A DNA stretch of 64,000 nt from CGIF01 sp031674855 (GTDB taxonomy: Bacteria; Bacillota_I; Bacilli_A; Mycoplasmatales; CGIF01): contig CP125275.1 in assembly GCA_031674855.1 (NCBI GenBank), positions 496,001-560,000 of the forward strand, read 5' to 3'. Of the stretch, positions 54,602 to 64,000 are shown piece after piece (the first letter of the stretch is position 1; each line of letters begins with the position of its first letter). The position numbers and the translations under genes were made by a program. Below the pieces are notes generated by a model, which was given only the letters and a program-made list of their open reading frames with translations, ran no database searches and was not told the origin of the DNA.

Positions 54602-56946
54602 TTTTTTTTTTGTTCTTTCAAGTTAACTATCCGCTCTTTAATTTTTTGATCCTTTTCTTCTCTTTTTCTAAATGCATTGCGTAGTATATCTTTGAATTTA
54701 ATTAGTTTAGCACTTTTTTCAATAATTAATTCTAACTCTTTAGGATCTTTGTCTAATTTGTTTTGAATAATTTTATTTCTTAAACTAATTAGTGTACCTT
54801 CTACATGGAGAAAATCTTCTGACTTAATTTTCTGTCAACTAGACAAGGAATAATGATTTTTTCAGACCTGATCTAATAATTTTCACTTATTGCTCTCTGT
54901 TTCAAACTTGTCTTTTGTTTTTCTAATTAATTGTTCTAATTCTTTTTCGATCAGCCTTGGATTTTCCTTCAATATTGCTATTTTGATTTCTAGTCCTACT
55001 CTCAATTCTTCTTTTTTATTTTTTCTTTCCTTTAATCTCCTTATTTCTTCCCTTAACTGCTTTGTTGCTTTGTCTGACTTACCTCTAATCCTTAATTCTT
55101 CTTCCTTAGCTTCAATTTTCCCTTGTGATTTTCCTTGCAAAAAAGCATCTTCTTCTAAATTTTTGATCATCTCTTCTTGGAAGCTTTCCAATTCTTTTTT
55201 TCTTACTTCTTCCATTTCTAGATAATCCTCTAATTCAATAATTTGTTGATGATAATTTTCATTGCTTTGCTCGACAAATTCTAGCTTTTCTTTTAATTCT
55301 TGACTGATAATTTTTTCTTTTTCTGTCTCCTTTTTCTGTTCATCTAATTTTTTTTGTTCAATATTCAAACCGACTTGTAATTTTTTAACCAATTGTTTTA
55401 AATCAATTAGTTCTTGACTAGCCTTTTCAAGAAGTGATTGGTAATTTGAATGGTCTTGTTGCAACTGTTGCTTCAATTCATTTCGACTAATTGCTAAGTT
55501 ATCCCTTTTTGTTTTAGTTCTTTTTTGGAGAAGTATTAATTGCTCTCTAGTTTCCCTAGTTAATTTCAGCTCGCTTAGAATTTTCCCTAGTTGTTTCTCG
55601 CTATCTTCATAGAGAACTTGGTAAGCTTCATTGTCAGCAAGAGAAGAAGCAAGAGATTTCTGTAAACTAGCAGTTTTTGTTACCAATTCATCCTTTTCAG
55701 TTGTCAAACTTAGGATCCTTTTTTCTTTTTCTTCGATTTTGTGTTCTAAATTGACTACTTCTTTTTTATTTTTTTCTTGATTTTCGAACAGTTCTTTTTT
55801 AAGCAGTTTTGTACTACTTTCGAGGGATATATATTTGTTTTTTCAATCATTAATTTGTTTCTCTAAAAAAATTTTTCTTTCTTCTGCTTTCTTTAGATCA
55901 GAGATTAAATCTTTGCTCTTCTTCTCAAATCCCCTTAGTCTATTTAGGTCATTGTCTTTTTCTTTTATTATCAAATTAAGAGGATTTATTTGATCCAATA
56001 AATCTTTTACATTATCTTTCAAGTCTTTTATTAAAAATTCCATGAGAGTTTTTTCTTTCTTTTTCTCTTCTAATTCTTTCTGAGCTTCTTCTAATTTATT
56101 TTCTAACTCCTTTAATTTTTTACTTAAAAACTCTTTTTCTTTGTGATCTACTATATTTTCTAACTTTTTTTTAACTAAAAAAACTTCATCTTTTAATTCT
56201 GCTTCTTTTTCTTCCAAATCTTTCATTTTTGACTCTAATTCTTTTATTTGGGACTCTTTCTTTGATAATTCTGCTTCTTTTTCATTTATTTTGCTTCGTA
56301 GATGATCACGTACTTTATCCAGTGAATGACCAAAGTCTTCTATACCACTTGGTAGAAACTCCAAACCAGAATCAATTTTGTTATTCTCGATATGAAGACT
56401 TTTTAATTTAGTTAAATTTTTTAAAGGTTCTAGTGAACCAGCAAAGTTATTATTTTCTATCCGTAGCACTTCTAAATTAACAAAACGACTAAAACAAGAT
56501 AAATCCTGCTCAGAAAAGTTGTTTCCACAATAACCCCCAAAGTCCAGATGCTTTACTTTATTAGGGTTCAAAGGTTTCAGCAATGAGTTTAAGTCAGTAA
56601 ATTTATTGCCTCTAAAATCGATAGTATTGAGACTAGTACAACCACTCAAGTTTAAATCGGTAATATTTTTGTTATCAAAAGCAGAAAGTTTCTGTAATTT
56701 GCTACAACTACTTAAGTTTAAACTTTTTAATTTATTACCAGAGCAAGCAACCATAATCAATTCTTTACAATTACTCACATTTATCTTAGTTAATTGATTG
56801 TAAGAGCAATGTAAATATTCTAAATTTACAAATTCAGATAAATCTAACTCGCCATTTAAACCTTCGTTCCTTACAACTAAATTTTTTATTCCTTTTCTTC
56901 TCTCTTTTAGATAATTTTGATCTAAATATTCTTGTGCGTTTGGCAT
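54550..56946 (-). CDS. LRR and long coiled-coil protein upstream of the kinase
   Basis: ATG 56946 opens a 798-residue frame. LRRs fill the first 210 residues (LEYLHCSYNQLTKINVSNCK; LKSLNLSSCSKLQKLSAFDN; LEVLRIENNNFAGSLEPL), then about 560 residues of coiled coil run to the A10 tract at 54602-54611 (T10 on the plus strand). In this frame only about 17 atypical residues follow before a TAG at 54550. One base of slippage would join the coiled coil to the kinase frame, making a LRR-coil-kinase protein of about 1300 residues. Without slippage it is a separate LRR protein overlapping the kinase start. Confidence 0.8.
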
Positions 56947-57021
56947 AGTTACTATAAGTCGATTTTATTGCTTTACCCCTCTTTAAATCCCTTCTCACTC
57001 AACTCTTGACTAGCCAATAAA

Positions 57022-57914
57022 TTAGAATTGAGACAAAGAAACAGTAATTAAAGAACTAACAATCAATCCTAGTCAATTAGGATTAGGAGTAGCAGGATTA
57101 GTTTGGGGTTGTTGAATTTTGCAAAGCATTTCTAACTTATTTCTTAACTGGGGAACTAACATGGGGAGGAACTCTTTAAACTTCTTTGCTTCTGATTCAA
57201 ATTCTTCTTTAGTTATCTTTTTATTTTTAGTAATTAGTTCTCCCACGTGAGTAGTTACAACGAGGAATAAAGGCTTCCGCAAACTGGTTTTTTAATGCTT
57301 CATTGTGGTTTAGGGAGTCAAAGACTCCTTGTATAGAATTAAAGAAATCCAAGAAAGTTTGGAAGGGAACTTCTTCCTTACTTTCGATCTTGGTTAAGAG
57401 AGTTCGAGCCTCTGATCGGATTTTAGCTTGTTGGATAGCAAGTTTTTTGGTTCCTTGCGGATCAGTTAGTTCTTCATTAAATTTCTCATTACCCATTAAT
57501 TCCCCACTTTCTATTTTGGCTAAACTTAATTGAGCTCAAGCTCCGTGCTTACCATCACAATTGAATTTATCAATATTTTCGGGTTTGAGTTTGGGACAAG
57601 ATTTTTAATCACCTTGATTAGCATCATTTTCAACATCGGCAATTAGTTCTAATAAATCTTTGATAAATTTTTCTTTTGCTTTTTGTTCTCTTTTAATTCT
57701 TTTTGGTTTTCAGGCAAAACTCGCTATGAATAGATTGTTTTTGAGAAAGTTCAGAGTCAGCTCCTCTCTTTTCTTCTTCTAATTGTTTTAATTGTTCTTC
57801 GGTTCAGTTTCATTTTTTCACTACTACTTTATCTCGTCCAAATTTTTCTTTTAATAAGTTTACTAAGGTGATGTTTTCGCTTAAATTTTTATTGTTTTCT
57901 TTATTTTTTACCAT
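57022..57914 (-). pseudogene. Tail-anchored helical protein, broken
   Basis: ATG 57914 reads ITLVNLLKEKFGRDKVVVKK and NWTEEQLKQLEEEKRG, then shifts frame near 57735 to KRIKREQKAKEKFIKDLLEL, meets a TAA at 57605, continues in frame with KPENIDKFNCDGKHGAWAQL and QTFLDFFNSIQGVFDSLNHN, and shifts again near 57250 to ITKEEFESEAKKFKEFLPML. It ends with a hydrophobic helix (NWLGLIVSSLITVSLSLF). One stop and two shifts make it the most decayed gene of the cluster. Its start overlaps the upstream gene's stop by 7 bases. Confidence 0.6.
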
Positions 57915-58939
57915 AATCTTTTAGTTCAAATGCTTTCGCTATCATAATCAATAACTAGTCCGGAAATATGGTGTTTGGCAAAATCTAACACACGAGGAAA
58001 ATCAGCGTCTCATATTCCCATTTCTCCGGTGTAATCATTGAGAACTTTATATTTTCCTCAAAATCATTGTCCTTTATCTTTTTCATCAAAAGCTCTTTTA
58101 TAAATAGTTCAAATGTCGGAATTTTCTCTATCTCCTCCTAAATCACCATGACCAATATCTTTCTCTTGCTCTTCTATTATTTTATCTAATCTTTTATTTT
58201 CGCTATCAACTCAGCGATTCCAACCTCAACTATAAGATTTTTTTTTCAAAGAACTTTTAGCTTTTTTGCTTTTGGCTATTAGTTCTTTTCTTTGACTACT
58301 TTTAGTTAAACTTTTATCAGCTTTAATTAATCTCTTTTCAGTTTTTTTTGCTCATTTACTAAATCATCCACCATCTTCCTTATCTTTATAATTACTTTGT
58401 CTTTGCTTAGTAATCAATCATTTTTTTTCACCTTCTTCTTTACCGAAAATTTTTTGAAAGTTTTTTTTTTAATTCGTTTTCTTTAACTTTTCTTTTGTTA
58501 AAAAAATAAGTTCTTAATCCGGATCTTCGTTTTTTTTCTATGGGGTCAAGGTGAGATTTTACTCCTCGTTTTTGCGGAGTAATGCCTAACCCTAATAATT
58601 TGGTTTTTTTTCTTCCTCTTTGTTCTCTTTTTTTGCTGGTTTCGTAAGCTCTTAACTCCTCAGTTAACTTTTCTTTTTCTTTAACTCAGTAAGAATTCCA
58701 ATTACTATCTCAAAGATTTTTTATTCGGCGGTCAGTTTGCTCAATTTGTCTTTTAATCGTCCTCTTTTACCTGTGGGAATTTTAGTAGTTAAATTACCAA
58801 TTCTTTTCTGTAATTTAGCAACATCTTTTTCTTTTTTATCGGTGTTTTTTTGCTTTAACCGATTTGCTAATTGATGTTCTAGTTTAGCAATTTTTAGTTT
58901 TCTTTTAGATGGAGGAGAATGATTGTTATTTGTTCCCAT
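57908..58939 (-). pseudogene. Basic Trp-rich protein, frame-broken
   Basis: ATG 58939 reads a Lys-rich N-terminus (KLKIAKLEHQLANRLKQKN) to a TAA at 58721. A frame change just before it continues with RRIKNLWDSNWNSYWVKEKE and RGVKSHLDPIEKKRRSGLRT. A second change at an A10 tract (58461-58470) gives EGEKKWLITKQRQSNYKDKE and KYKVLNDYTGEMGIWDADF to the stop at 57908. About 340 residues in all, with very many TGA-Trp codons. No family is recognised; the late part could be an enzyme-like domain (DFPRVLDFAKHHISGLVIDY). Confidence 0.55.
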
Positions 58940-59310
58940 AGGGCGGAATTTTTATTATCCACCAGCTAGAAAATAACTAAAATATATTAAGGGGTCGCTG
59001 TAAATTTCTCCTTGCTATAACTTGTTATTAATTCCTAGCTAGTAAGATTGGCGTCTGTTAGCTAGGTTAATTAGATGTTTTGCAATTATCCGATTTAGAA
59101 AAATCTAATTAACTTAAACTTTCATCTTTATTGAGTTTCTTTTTTATCTTTTGTTTATCTTTTAAAATTAGTTGAACTAACTTTGTTTTCTTCAACTTGT
59201 TCATCTGTATAATTTATTTTATAGTTTCTTAATTAACTTGACTAACGATAAATAATTTATATCATGTGTTAACTATACAATGATAATAAAATTAAACAAT
59301 ATAATATATA
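58940..59310. other. Intergenic stretch with a hairpin
   Basis: This 371-base gap separates the minus-strand cluster from plus-strand genes. It holds a dyad (59027-59073), a possible 31-residue basic ORF (59109-59204, minus; start MNKLKKTKLVQL) and AT-rich promoter-like DNA ahead of the gene at 59311. I see no known RNA. Confidence 0.4.
59027..59073. other. Imperfect inverted repeat
   Basis: ATTAATTCCTAGCTA (59027-59041) faces TAGCTAGGTTAAT (59059-59071) across a 17-base loop. The core CCTAGCTA/TAGCTAGG is perfect. It could be a terminator for the converging or diverging units or a recombination or replication site of the adjacent phage-like genes. Confidence 0.35.
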
Positions 59311-59622
59311 ATGGAAAAAAACGAAAATAACAAAATTCATCAGTGCGACAAGTGCGGTAGAAGTTTTGAAAGAAAATGAGTTCCGGCTCGTAAGAGGCTT
59401 TCCAAAATCAATGATGTTTCTTATTGAACCGATGAAAAAGGTTGAGAGAATTATAAATTAGTTTGCCGAACTTGTTTAAAAGGGTGATTTGATAATGAGA
59501 GAACTTTGTTTATAAAACTAGTTTCGCCCAAAAAAAAGAGAATTTTTTATAACTATTATTATTCGGGCAAATTTAATCAGGAGGAAGAAGGTTATTTCAA
59601 TAAATATAAACAAAAAATTTAG
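59311..59622 (+). CDS. Small zinc-ribbon protein
   Basis: ATG 59311 gives 103 residues with five TGA-Trp codons. Two Cys-x2-Cys knuckles (QCDKCGRSF and VCRTCLKGW), 44 residues apart, should form one zinc ribbon. The C-terminal half is basic and Tyr-rich (SPKKKRIFYNYYYSGKF). A nucleic-acid- or protein-binding role is likely. A broken homologue lies at 1923-2213 and related knuckles occur in the gene at 31691-32569, so it is part of a small family. Confidence 0.7.
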
Positions 59623-59628
59623 AAATTT

Positions 59629-60483
59629 ATGAATGAATTATTAAAGAACAATAAAGCAATGGAAGATTTGCGAAAAATTATTGATGCAAACAGTAAGTTT
59701 TTGCGTCATGTTGAAGGAAATATTATAAATGAGCAACATATTTATTATTATCTTGGTTCTCAAGGATATTGAAGAAATCGTCGTTCACAGGAAAAATTTG
59801 ATTTTTCTCTAAAGTGTATAGTTAGTTGTCGTTATACTGATGTTTACACCGATATTATTTTTAGTTTAAGAGAGGTAGAAAAAGATGAAGATTATGAAAA
59901 AATAGAACCGCAAAGAGGAATAGGTCTTCCTAACAAAGAAAACTCTAACTTAATAATAGAAGATAAGTTAGCACTCTTAGGGATAATGTTTAGTAAAAAT
60001 ACTGATAATCGTTTTATTGATTTAATTTGTGAGAAAAAAAACCACTTATCAAAATCCTTAGAATTTGATGAAAAAATTGGTATCAAAAAAGCAATAGAAT
60101 GAATAGTTAAAAAAATTTCTAAAATTCAGGAATTTGATAAGCAAAATAAGTATTTTGCTATTAATGAAAAAGATATTTTAATTGTTATAAATAGCAATTT
60201 ATGAAGCGAAGCAATTTCTAAGGAAATTTTGGGCGAATTAAACTTAAAATATTTTGAAAAGTTTATAATAATTGATTTACCGCTAAAAAATAATTTTCAA
60301 TGTGTTATTTTAAATAAAAGAAGTCTAGGTTATCATTATGAAATATTGAATGATGCAAAAGAAGAAACATATAGAGAAAAAGATTTTTTTAGTAATTCAG
60401 AAAAATTTTATTTTCACATAGATTCCAAATTGTTTTTCTTCCCTTTTGTAAATTCTTATGCTCTTTTAGAAAGCAAAGAATAA
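59629..60483 (+). CDS. Unknown soluble protein
   Basis: The 284-residue protein starts six bases after the zinc-ribbon gene, so the two are an operon. It is soluble with mixed helix and strand (IYYYLGSQGYWRNRRSQEKF; FEKFIIIDLPLKNNFQCVIL). Three Trp are TGA. It resembles no family I know. The partnership with a zinc-ribbon protein may point to a defence or mobile-element function, but nothing proves it. Confidence 0.6.
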
Positions 60484-60493
60484 ATTATTAATT

Positions 60494-60748
60494 TTACTTA
60501 CAAGATTTTTCCAAAGCGTTTTTGGTATGTCCAGCAGGTCATAAAACAGCGACATGTCTTTTTTTGTTCGGATGATAATAACCATCGCCAACAAATCTTA
60601 AAGAACCAAAATCATTATCATAATAAGTAAAAGTAATTAGGGAAATTTCTTCATCTTTCTCTCTGATAAGTTTTCAATTATTTTCTTTTTCTCATTCGAG
60701 AATTATTATGTTATGATTTCATCAGAAATTAGCTAGTTCTTTTCTCAT
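60494..60748 (-). CDS. Small protein, downstream of phage-like ATPase
   Basis: ATG 60748 gives 84 residues with five TGA-Trp codons (ELANFWWNHNIIILEWEKEN; GDGYYHPNKKRHVAVLWPAG). It follows the ATPase remnant in the same frame after a TAA at 60755, so the two may once have been neighbouring or fused genes. No family is recognised. It converges with the gene at 59629. Confidence 0.5.
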
Positions 60749-60886
60749 AAATTCTTAGGTTTTTTTGGAAATTAATTGATGTTCTCCATCTGCTATTCTT
60801 CAATAGCTAGTATCTTTTAATCAATAGCTATCGTATAAATCGAAGTCTAGATTAGAAATAAGGATATTAAATTCTTGCTTTAATTC

Positions 60887-61477
60887 CTATTGTTGACTAA
60901 AAAATCTTACTCTGAGTGTAAAGAATTGATAACTACGGAAATTAAATAAAGGTTCTACTCCGCCTAACTCAACATAATAATTCAATATTTCTCTCATAGC
61001 TATTCAAACATGATTTCCTCTGGTAGCAGAAATTCAAGTATGGATGCGATGGTGTCGAGATATTTGGAGCAAATCAGCTACACCAGCATGCGTTTCTCTA
61101 TTTTCTTTAACATTAACTCCCTCAATTCAAAAATTAGTTTCATCAATAAAGAAATATTTCCGAATGCGAAAAGTATCCTTTTTGGGAACTTTTTCATCAA
61201 AGTTAATATCGTTATAAGTTATCATTTCAGCATCCGGAATATTAGAAATAAAACCTACTTTTTTAATCCCTCGTGGTAAATGACGAGCTAAAACGCTCAT
61301 TAACAGAGTTTTTCCTTTGCCGATATCAGCTTGGATTACCGCTGCATGAACTCCTTCGGCAAATTCAATTAATTTTCTCCTTTGTCAGTAAGCTGCTAAG
61401 AAAATCAGTAAGTTATAGTGATAAAGAAAACCCGCCACCAAAGACAAACAGACCGCTAACAAGTAGTATTTAATCAT
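60887..61477 (-). CDS. Zot/pI-like phage ATPase, truncated by TAG
   Basis: ATG 61477 gives 196 residues: an N-terminal helix (YLLAVCLSLVAGFLYHYNLL), P-loop QADIGKGKTLLM, Walker B-like YFFIDETNFW and SRHHRIHTWISATRGNHVW, the block with which Zot/filamentous-phage pI proteins recognise strand exit. Such proteins drive phage DNA or virion export; mollicute plectroviruses encode one. After the TAG at 60887 the same frame stays coding-like for 43 codons (YWLKDTSYWRIADGEHQLIS) to a TAA at 60755, so the gene is probably cut short by a nonsense mutation. Confidence 0.6.
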
Positions 61478-61546
61478 ACTTTAATTTTATTTATCTACTA
61501 GATATTAGATAGTTATTAAGTAGTAAAAAATAGATTATAGTAAACT

Positions 61547-61924
61547 ATGACTAAAAAAGAATATAATTTAGAGCCGAAAGATTTGGAAGTAGCTAAACAA
61601 ACGCTCACCGAAATGGATGGGAAGATAGATAAACTTATTGCTGAACTAGACCAAAAAGACCAAGAACTGATTGCGGTAAATGGAAAAATAACTAATCTCA
61701 AACGACAATCACAGCAATTAAATAATCCTTTTGCCGATTCTCCTCCTATCCAAAATAATCCTTTAACAGATGATGAAATAATTTCTCAAGCTAAGGGATT
61801 AGGGATGAAAACTAATGAAGAATATCGAACTGCTTTACAACAAAATAAAGGAAATTATTCTAAATTATGGTGATTATTGTTAATCCCAGTTCTTTTAGTG
61901 ATTTGATTTGTGGTCAAAAAATAG
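61547..61924 (+). CDS. Tail-anchored coiled-coil protein
   Basis: The 125-residue protein has a coiled coil (KIDKLIAELDQKDQELIAVN), a Pro/Asn linker (NNPFADSPPIQNNPL), a short helical segment and a C-terminal helix that runs through two TGA-Trp codons (LWWLLLIPVLLVIWFVV) ending in Lys-Lys. It belongs to the same structural class as the genes at 2164, 12066 and 31691. The function is unknown. Confidence 0.65.
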
Positions 61925-61950
61925 GAACATTTTAATTAAAAGTTAGTTAC

Positions 61951-62328
61951 TTAATCCTTATTTGGTGTTTCAATTTGATTACTTAATTGTTCAACTTCAT
62001 CAGTTAATTCTTGATCGGAAAGGGTAGCATAATGTTCTTGAACTTTCACTATTCTAGATTCTGGAGTTATTTCATGACTAATCAGTTGCTTTTTTAATTG
62101 ATCTATGCGGAGATAGTTTTCATCATCAGCATCAAATAATTGTTTTCATAACCTGCGATAAAAATTTGCTTCCTTTCTCATTCGTTCAGCATCTCGTTCA
62201 TTTTTATCGAACCTTAAGCGAGCTTGTAAAGCAATAATTTTTTCTTGTAACGAGCTTTCATTAGGGTTGAGGTTAGGAGATTGATTAGTTGCTTGTAAAT
62301 TAGCTAATTCAGCTTGCAGTTGTTCTAA
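61951..62328 (-). CDS. Coiled-coil protein, probably 5'-truncated
   Basis: The frame from about 62328 to the TAA at 61951 encodes up to 125 residues of Gln/Glu-rich coiled coil (LEQLQAELANLQATNQS; EKIIALQARLRFDKNERD; SRIVKVQEHYATLSDQEL). There is no clear start, and an in-frame TAA at 62329 is preceded by more coding-like sequence (LYQTTNLQQ). A truncated gene is therefore likely. Confidence 0.5.
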
Positions 62329-62393
62329 TTACTGTTGGAGATTAGTTGTTTGATAGAGGGATCAAAAGAAAAAAATTTATTGAAAATAAAAAT

Positions 62394-64000
62394 ATGATTA
62401 ATTCCAGCGAATGATTAAACAAAAATTTTCCTAATGAAGATGAGAGATGAAGAGTCGAGGAGATTCACATCAATGAGCAACTAGAAGGCGAATTAAATCT
62501 TAAGGACTTTACTAATTGAAATCTAAAAATTTATCTTTATCCCAACCTTGATAAAAGAAAAATTCAGATAATTAATGTTTCGGAAGATACTGAAACATTG
62601 GATCTTTTAGATGCTCAAAAATGACTGAAAGAAAATTATCCCAAAGAGGGAGTTTGTTCGAGAGAAAACGAAACAGTTCGCAATGAAGAAATAATAACCA
62701 ATAATCAAGGAAAAAGAAGAGATGAAATTACAAATTTGGATATTTCTGAAAAGAGTTTATCTGGTTCTTTAGATCTTTCTGATTTTATTAATTTGGAATC
62801 TCTAGATTGTTCTAACAACAAAATAACAAGTCTATCTTTAAAGGGTTGTGATAAGCTAATAAATATTAACTGCTCCAATAATAAACTAACCAGTTTTGAC
62901 TGATTAACTTCCTTTTCAGGCGATAATTTAACAAGTTTTTACTTTAGAGGTAATCAAGTTCCTTCAAATTTTCAAGAACTTTTTGAAAACTCTGTATTTA
63001 CTTACGGTGAATTCAAATCTTTTGCTGAATCAGGACTTGATCCTAAAAATTATAAATTTTTCAATCTCTGGAAAAATCAAGGTTTTTCAAATCAAGAAAT
63101 AAAAACTTGGGTTGAGATTGGTTTAAAAGATAATGAATACTTATTAGCTAGCTGGTTAGCAAAAGAGAAAAAATATCAGTTAAAAAAATTCCCAAAAAGC
63201 GAATTAAAAAAGTTAAGGAAAAATTATTGTGATTGTTGGACAAAAATAGACAAAAGGTTTGATGAAAAAGCGAATGAGGAAACTTATCAACAACTGTGAG
63301 AAGAAGAGGGGTTTTCTTTTCTTGAAGCAAATGAGTGAATAGAATCAGGCTTGGAAGTGGATGAATTTTATCGTGCTAAATGATGAAAAGAAGAATCGTT
63401 TTCTCCTAAAAGTTCCAAAAGGTGGATTGAGCTGTTAGGATCTGATGGTTACAAGTTTGCAAAAAAGTGAGAAAAATACGGATTTACAGCTAATGATTTT
63501 GACGAATGAGAAAAAATAGGCTTAAAAAAGAATGATTATAAATTATCAAATTGAATTTTTAACAATAAACTACTTAGCCCAGAGAAAATTGGTGAGAAAA
63601 ATTTAGAATCTCTTAGAGAAGAATTCAGTCAAGTTAAAAATTATCTTGATTGAAAATACCCTAAACCAGAAAGAAAAAACATCAAGAAGCTTGATATTAG
63701 CAAAAAAAATTTAAAAGGAACTTTAAAACTAGAAGATTTTATTAATTTGGAAGAGTTGGACTGCTCCAACAACCTCCTAAGTGATTTAGATTTAGATGAT
63801 CTCGATTCTAAAAAAATAACAGAGCTAGATTTAAGAGACAATGATTTAGATAGAAGAAATCTGGATTTTCTTTCAAAATTCACTAACTTAAAAAAATTAT
63901 GATTAGGAAATAGTGAGTCCAAACAAGAAAGAGAAACATATAATCGCTTTTATGGCTCCTTAAAACCACTGGAAAAATTAACTAATTTAAAAATTTTGGA
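62394..64000 (+). CDS. LRR and Trp-Gly-Phe repeat protein (cut by window end)
   Basis: The 535 codons seen from ATG 62394 use many TGA-Trp. LRR block 1 lies at about residues 120-180 (LSDFINLESLDCSNNKITSL). Next come roughly 27-residue repeats W-x-x-x-G-F-x-x-x-E-x-x-x-W-[IV]-x-x-G-[LI] (LWKNQGFSNQEIKTWVEIGL; LWEEEGFSFLEANEWIESGL; KWEKYGFTANDFDEWEKIGL). A second LRR block follows (FINLEELDCSNNLLSDL). The repeat is shared with the gene at 27341-28762. No signal peptide is visible. The C-terminus lies beyond the window. Confidence 0.8.

Noticed and set aside
55700..56800. Plus-strand ORFs rich in Leu/Phe opposite the coiled-coil gene
   Set aside because: They are typical mirror images of Lys/Glu-rich coiled coil and have no independent support.

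Overview
The window is an AT-rich chromosome segment of a mollicute that reads TGA as tryptophan. L3, NusB, IF2, LeuRS, TruA, L34 and almost every other gene stay open only if in-frame TGA is Trp (NCBI code 4), so a standard-code ORF search cuts most genes into pieces. Core mollicute genes are mixed with many leucine-rich-repeat and coiled-coil proteins, eukaryote-like domains (an OTU protease, and a protein kinase whose conserved blocks resemble, from memory, the expanded kinases of arbuscular mycorrhizal fungi) and many decaying genes. The best guess is a Mycoplasma-related endobacterium of Glomeromycotina fungi (Candidatus Moeniiplasma-like). This is inference, not a database match.

Layout. 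1-1.4 kb: rplC, rpmA, nusB. 1.4-5.7 kb: restriction and zinc-ribbon remnants, then coiled-coil genes on the minus strand. 5.8-9.6 kb: HIT protein, membrane-anchored Lon, proS. 9.6-13.2 kb: accessory region with a ribbon-helix-helix protein, a His/Cys-rich membrane protein and coiled-coil proteins. 13.3-17.4 kb: ABC transporter, kinase-Nudix fusion, membrane protein. 17.4-21.7 kb: nusA-infB-rbfA-corC on the minus strand. 22.2-26 kb: OTU protease, leuS. 26.2-29 kb: decayed toxin-antitoxin and integrase, LRR gene. 29-33 kb: membrane protein, gatB, zinc-ribbon coiled-coil gene. 33-38.7 kb: yebC, rplM-rpsI, gltX. 38.7-43.8 kb: rpmH/rnpA diverging, yidC-like, sodA, lon, tRNA-Arg. 44.4-47.5 kb: 23S-5S rRNA with no 16S in the window. 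48-49 kb: truA. 49-59 kb: a cluster of LRR, coiled-coil and kinase genes. 59-64 kb: zinc-ribbon gene, phage-like ATPase, and another LRR gene cut by the window end.

Housekeeping genes serve translation (ribosomal proteins, NusA/IF2/RbfA, four aminoacyl-tRNA pathway genes, TruA, RnpA) and proteolysis (two Lon proteins). The accessory genes share a design: LRR and/or coiled-coil, zinc-ribbon or protease domains, mostly with one N- or C-terminal membrane helix. That suits a surface or host-interaction layer of an intracellular symbiont.

Many loci, including essential nusA, carry one-base frame breaks, several at A/T homopolymers. They could be real decay, transcriptional slippage or homopolymer sequencing error; the sequence alone cannot decide.
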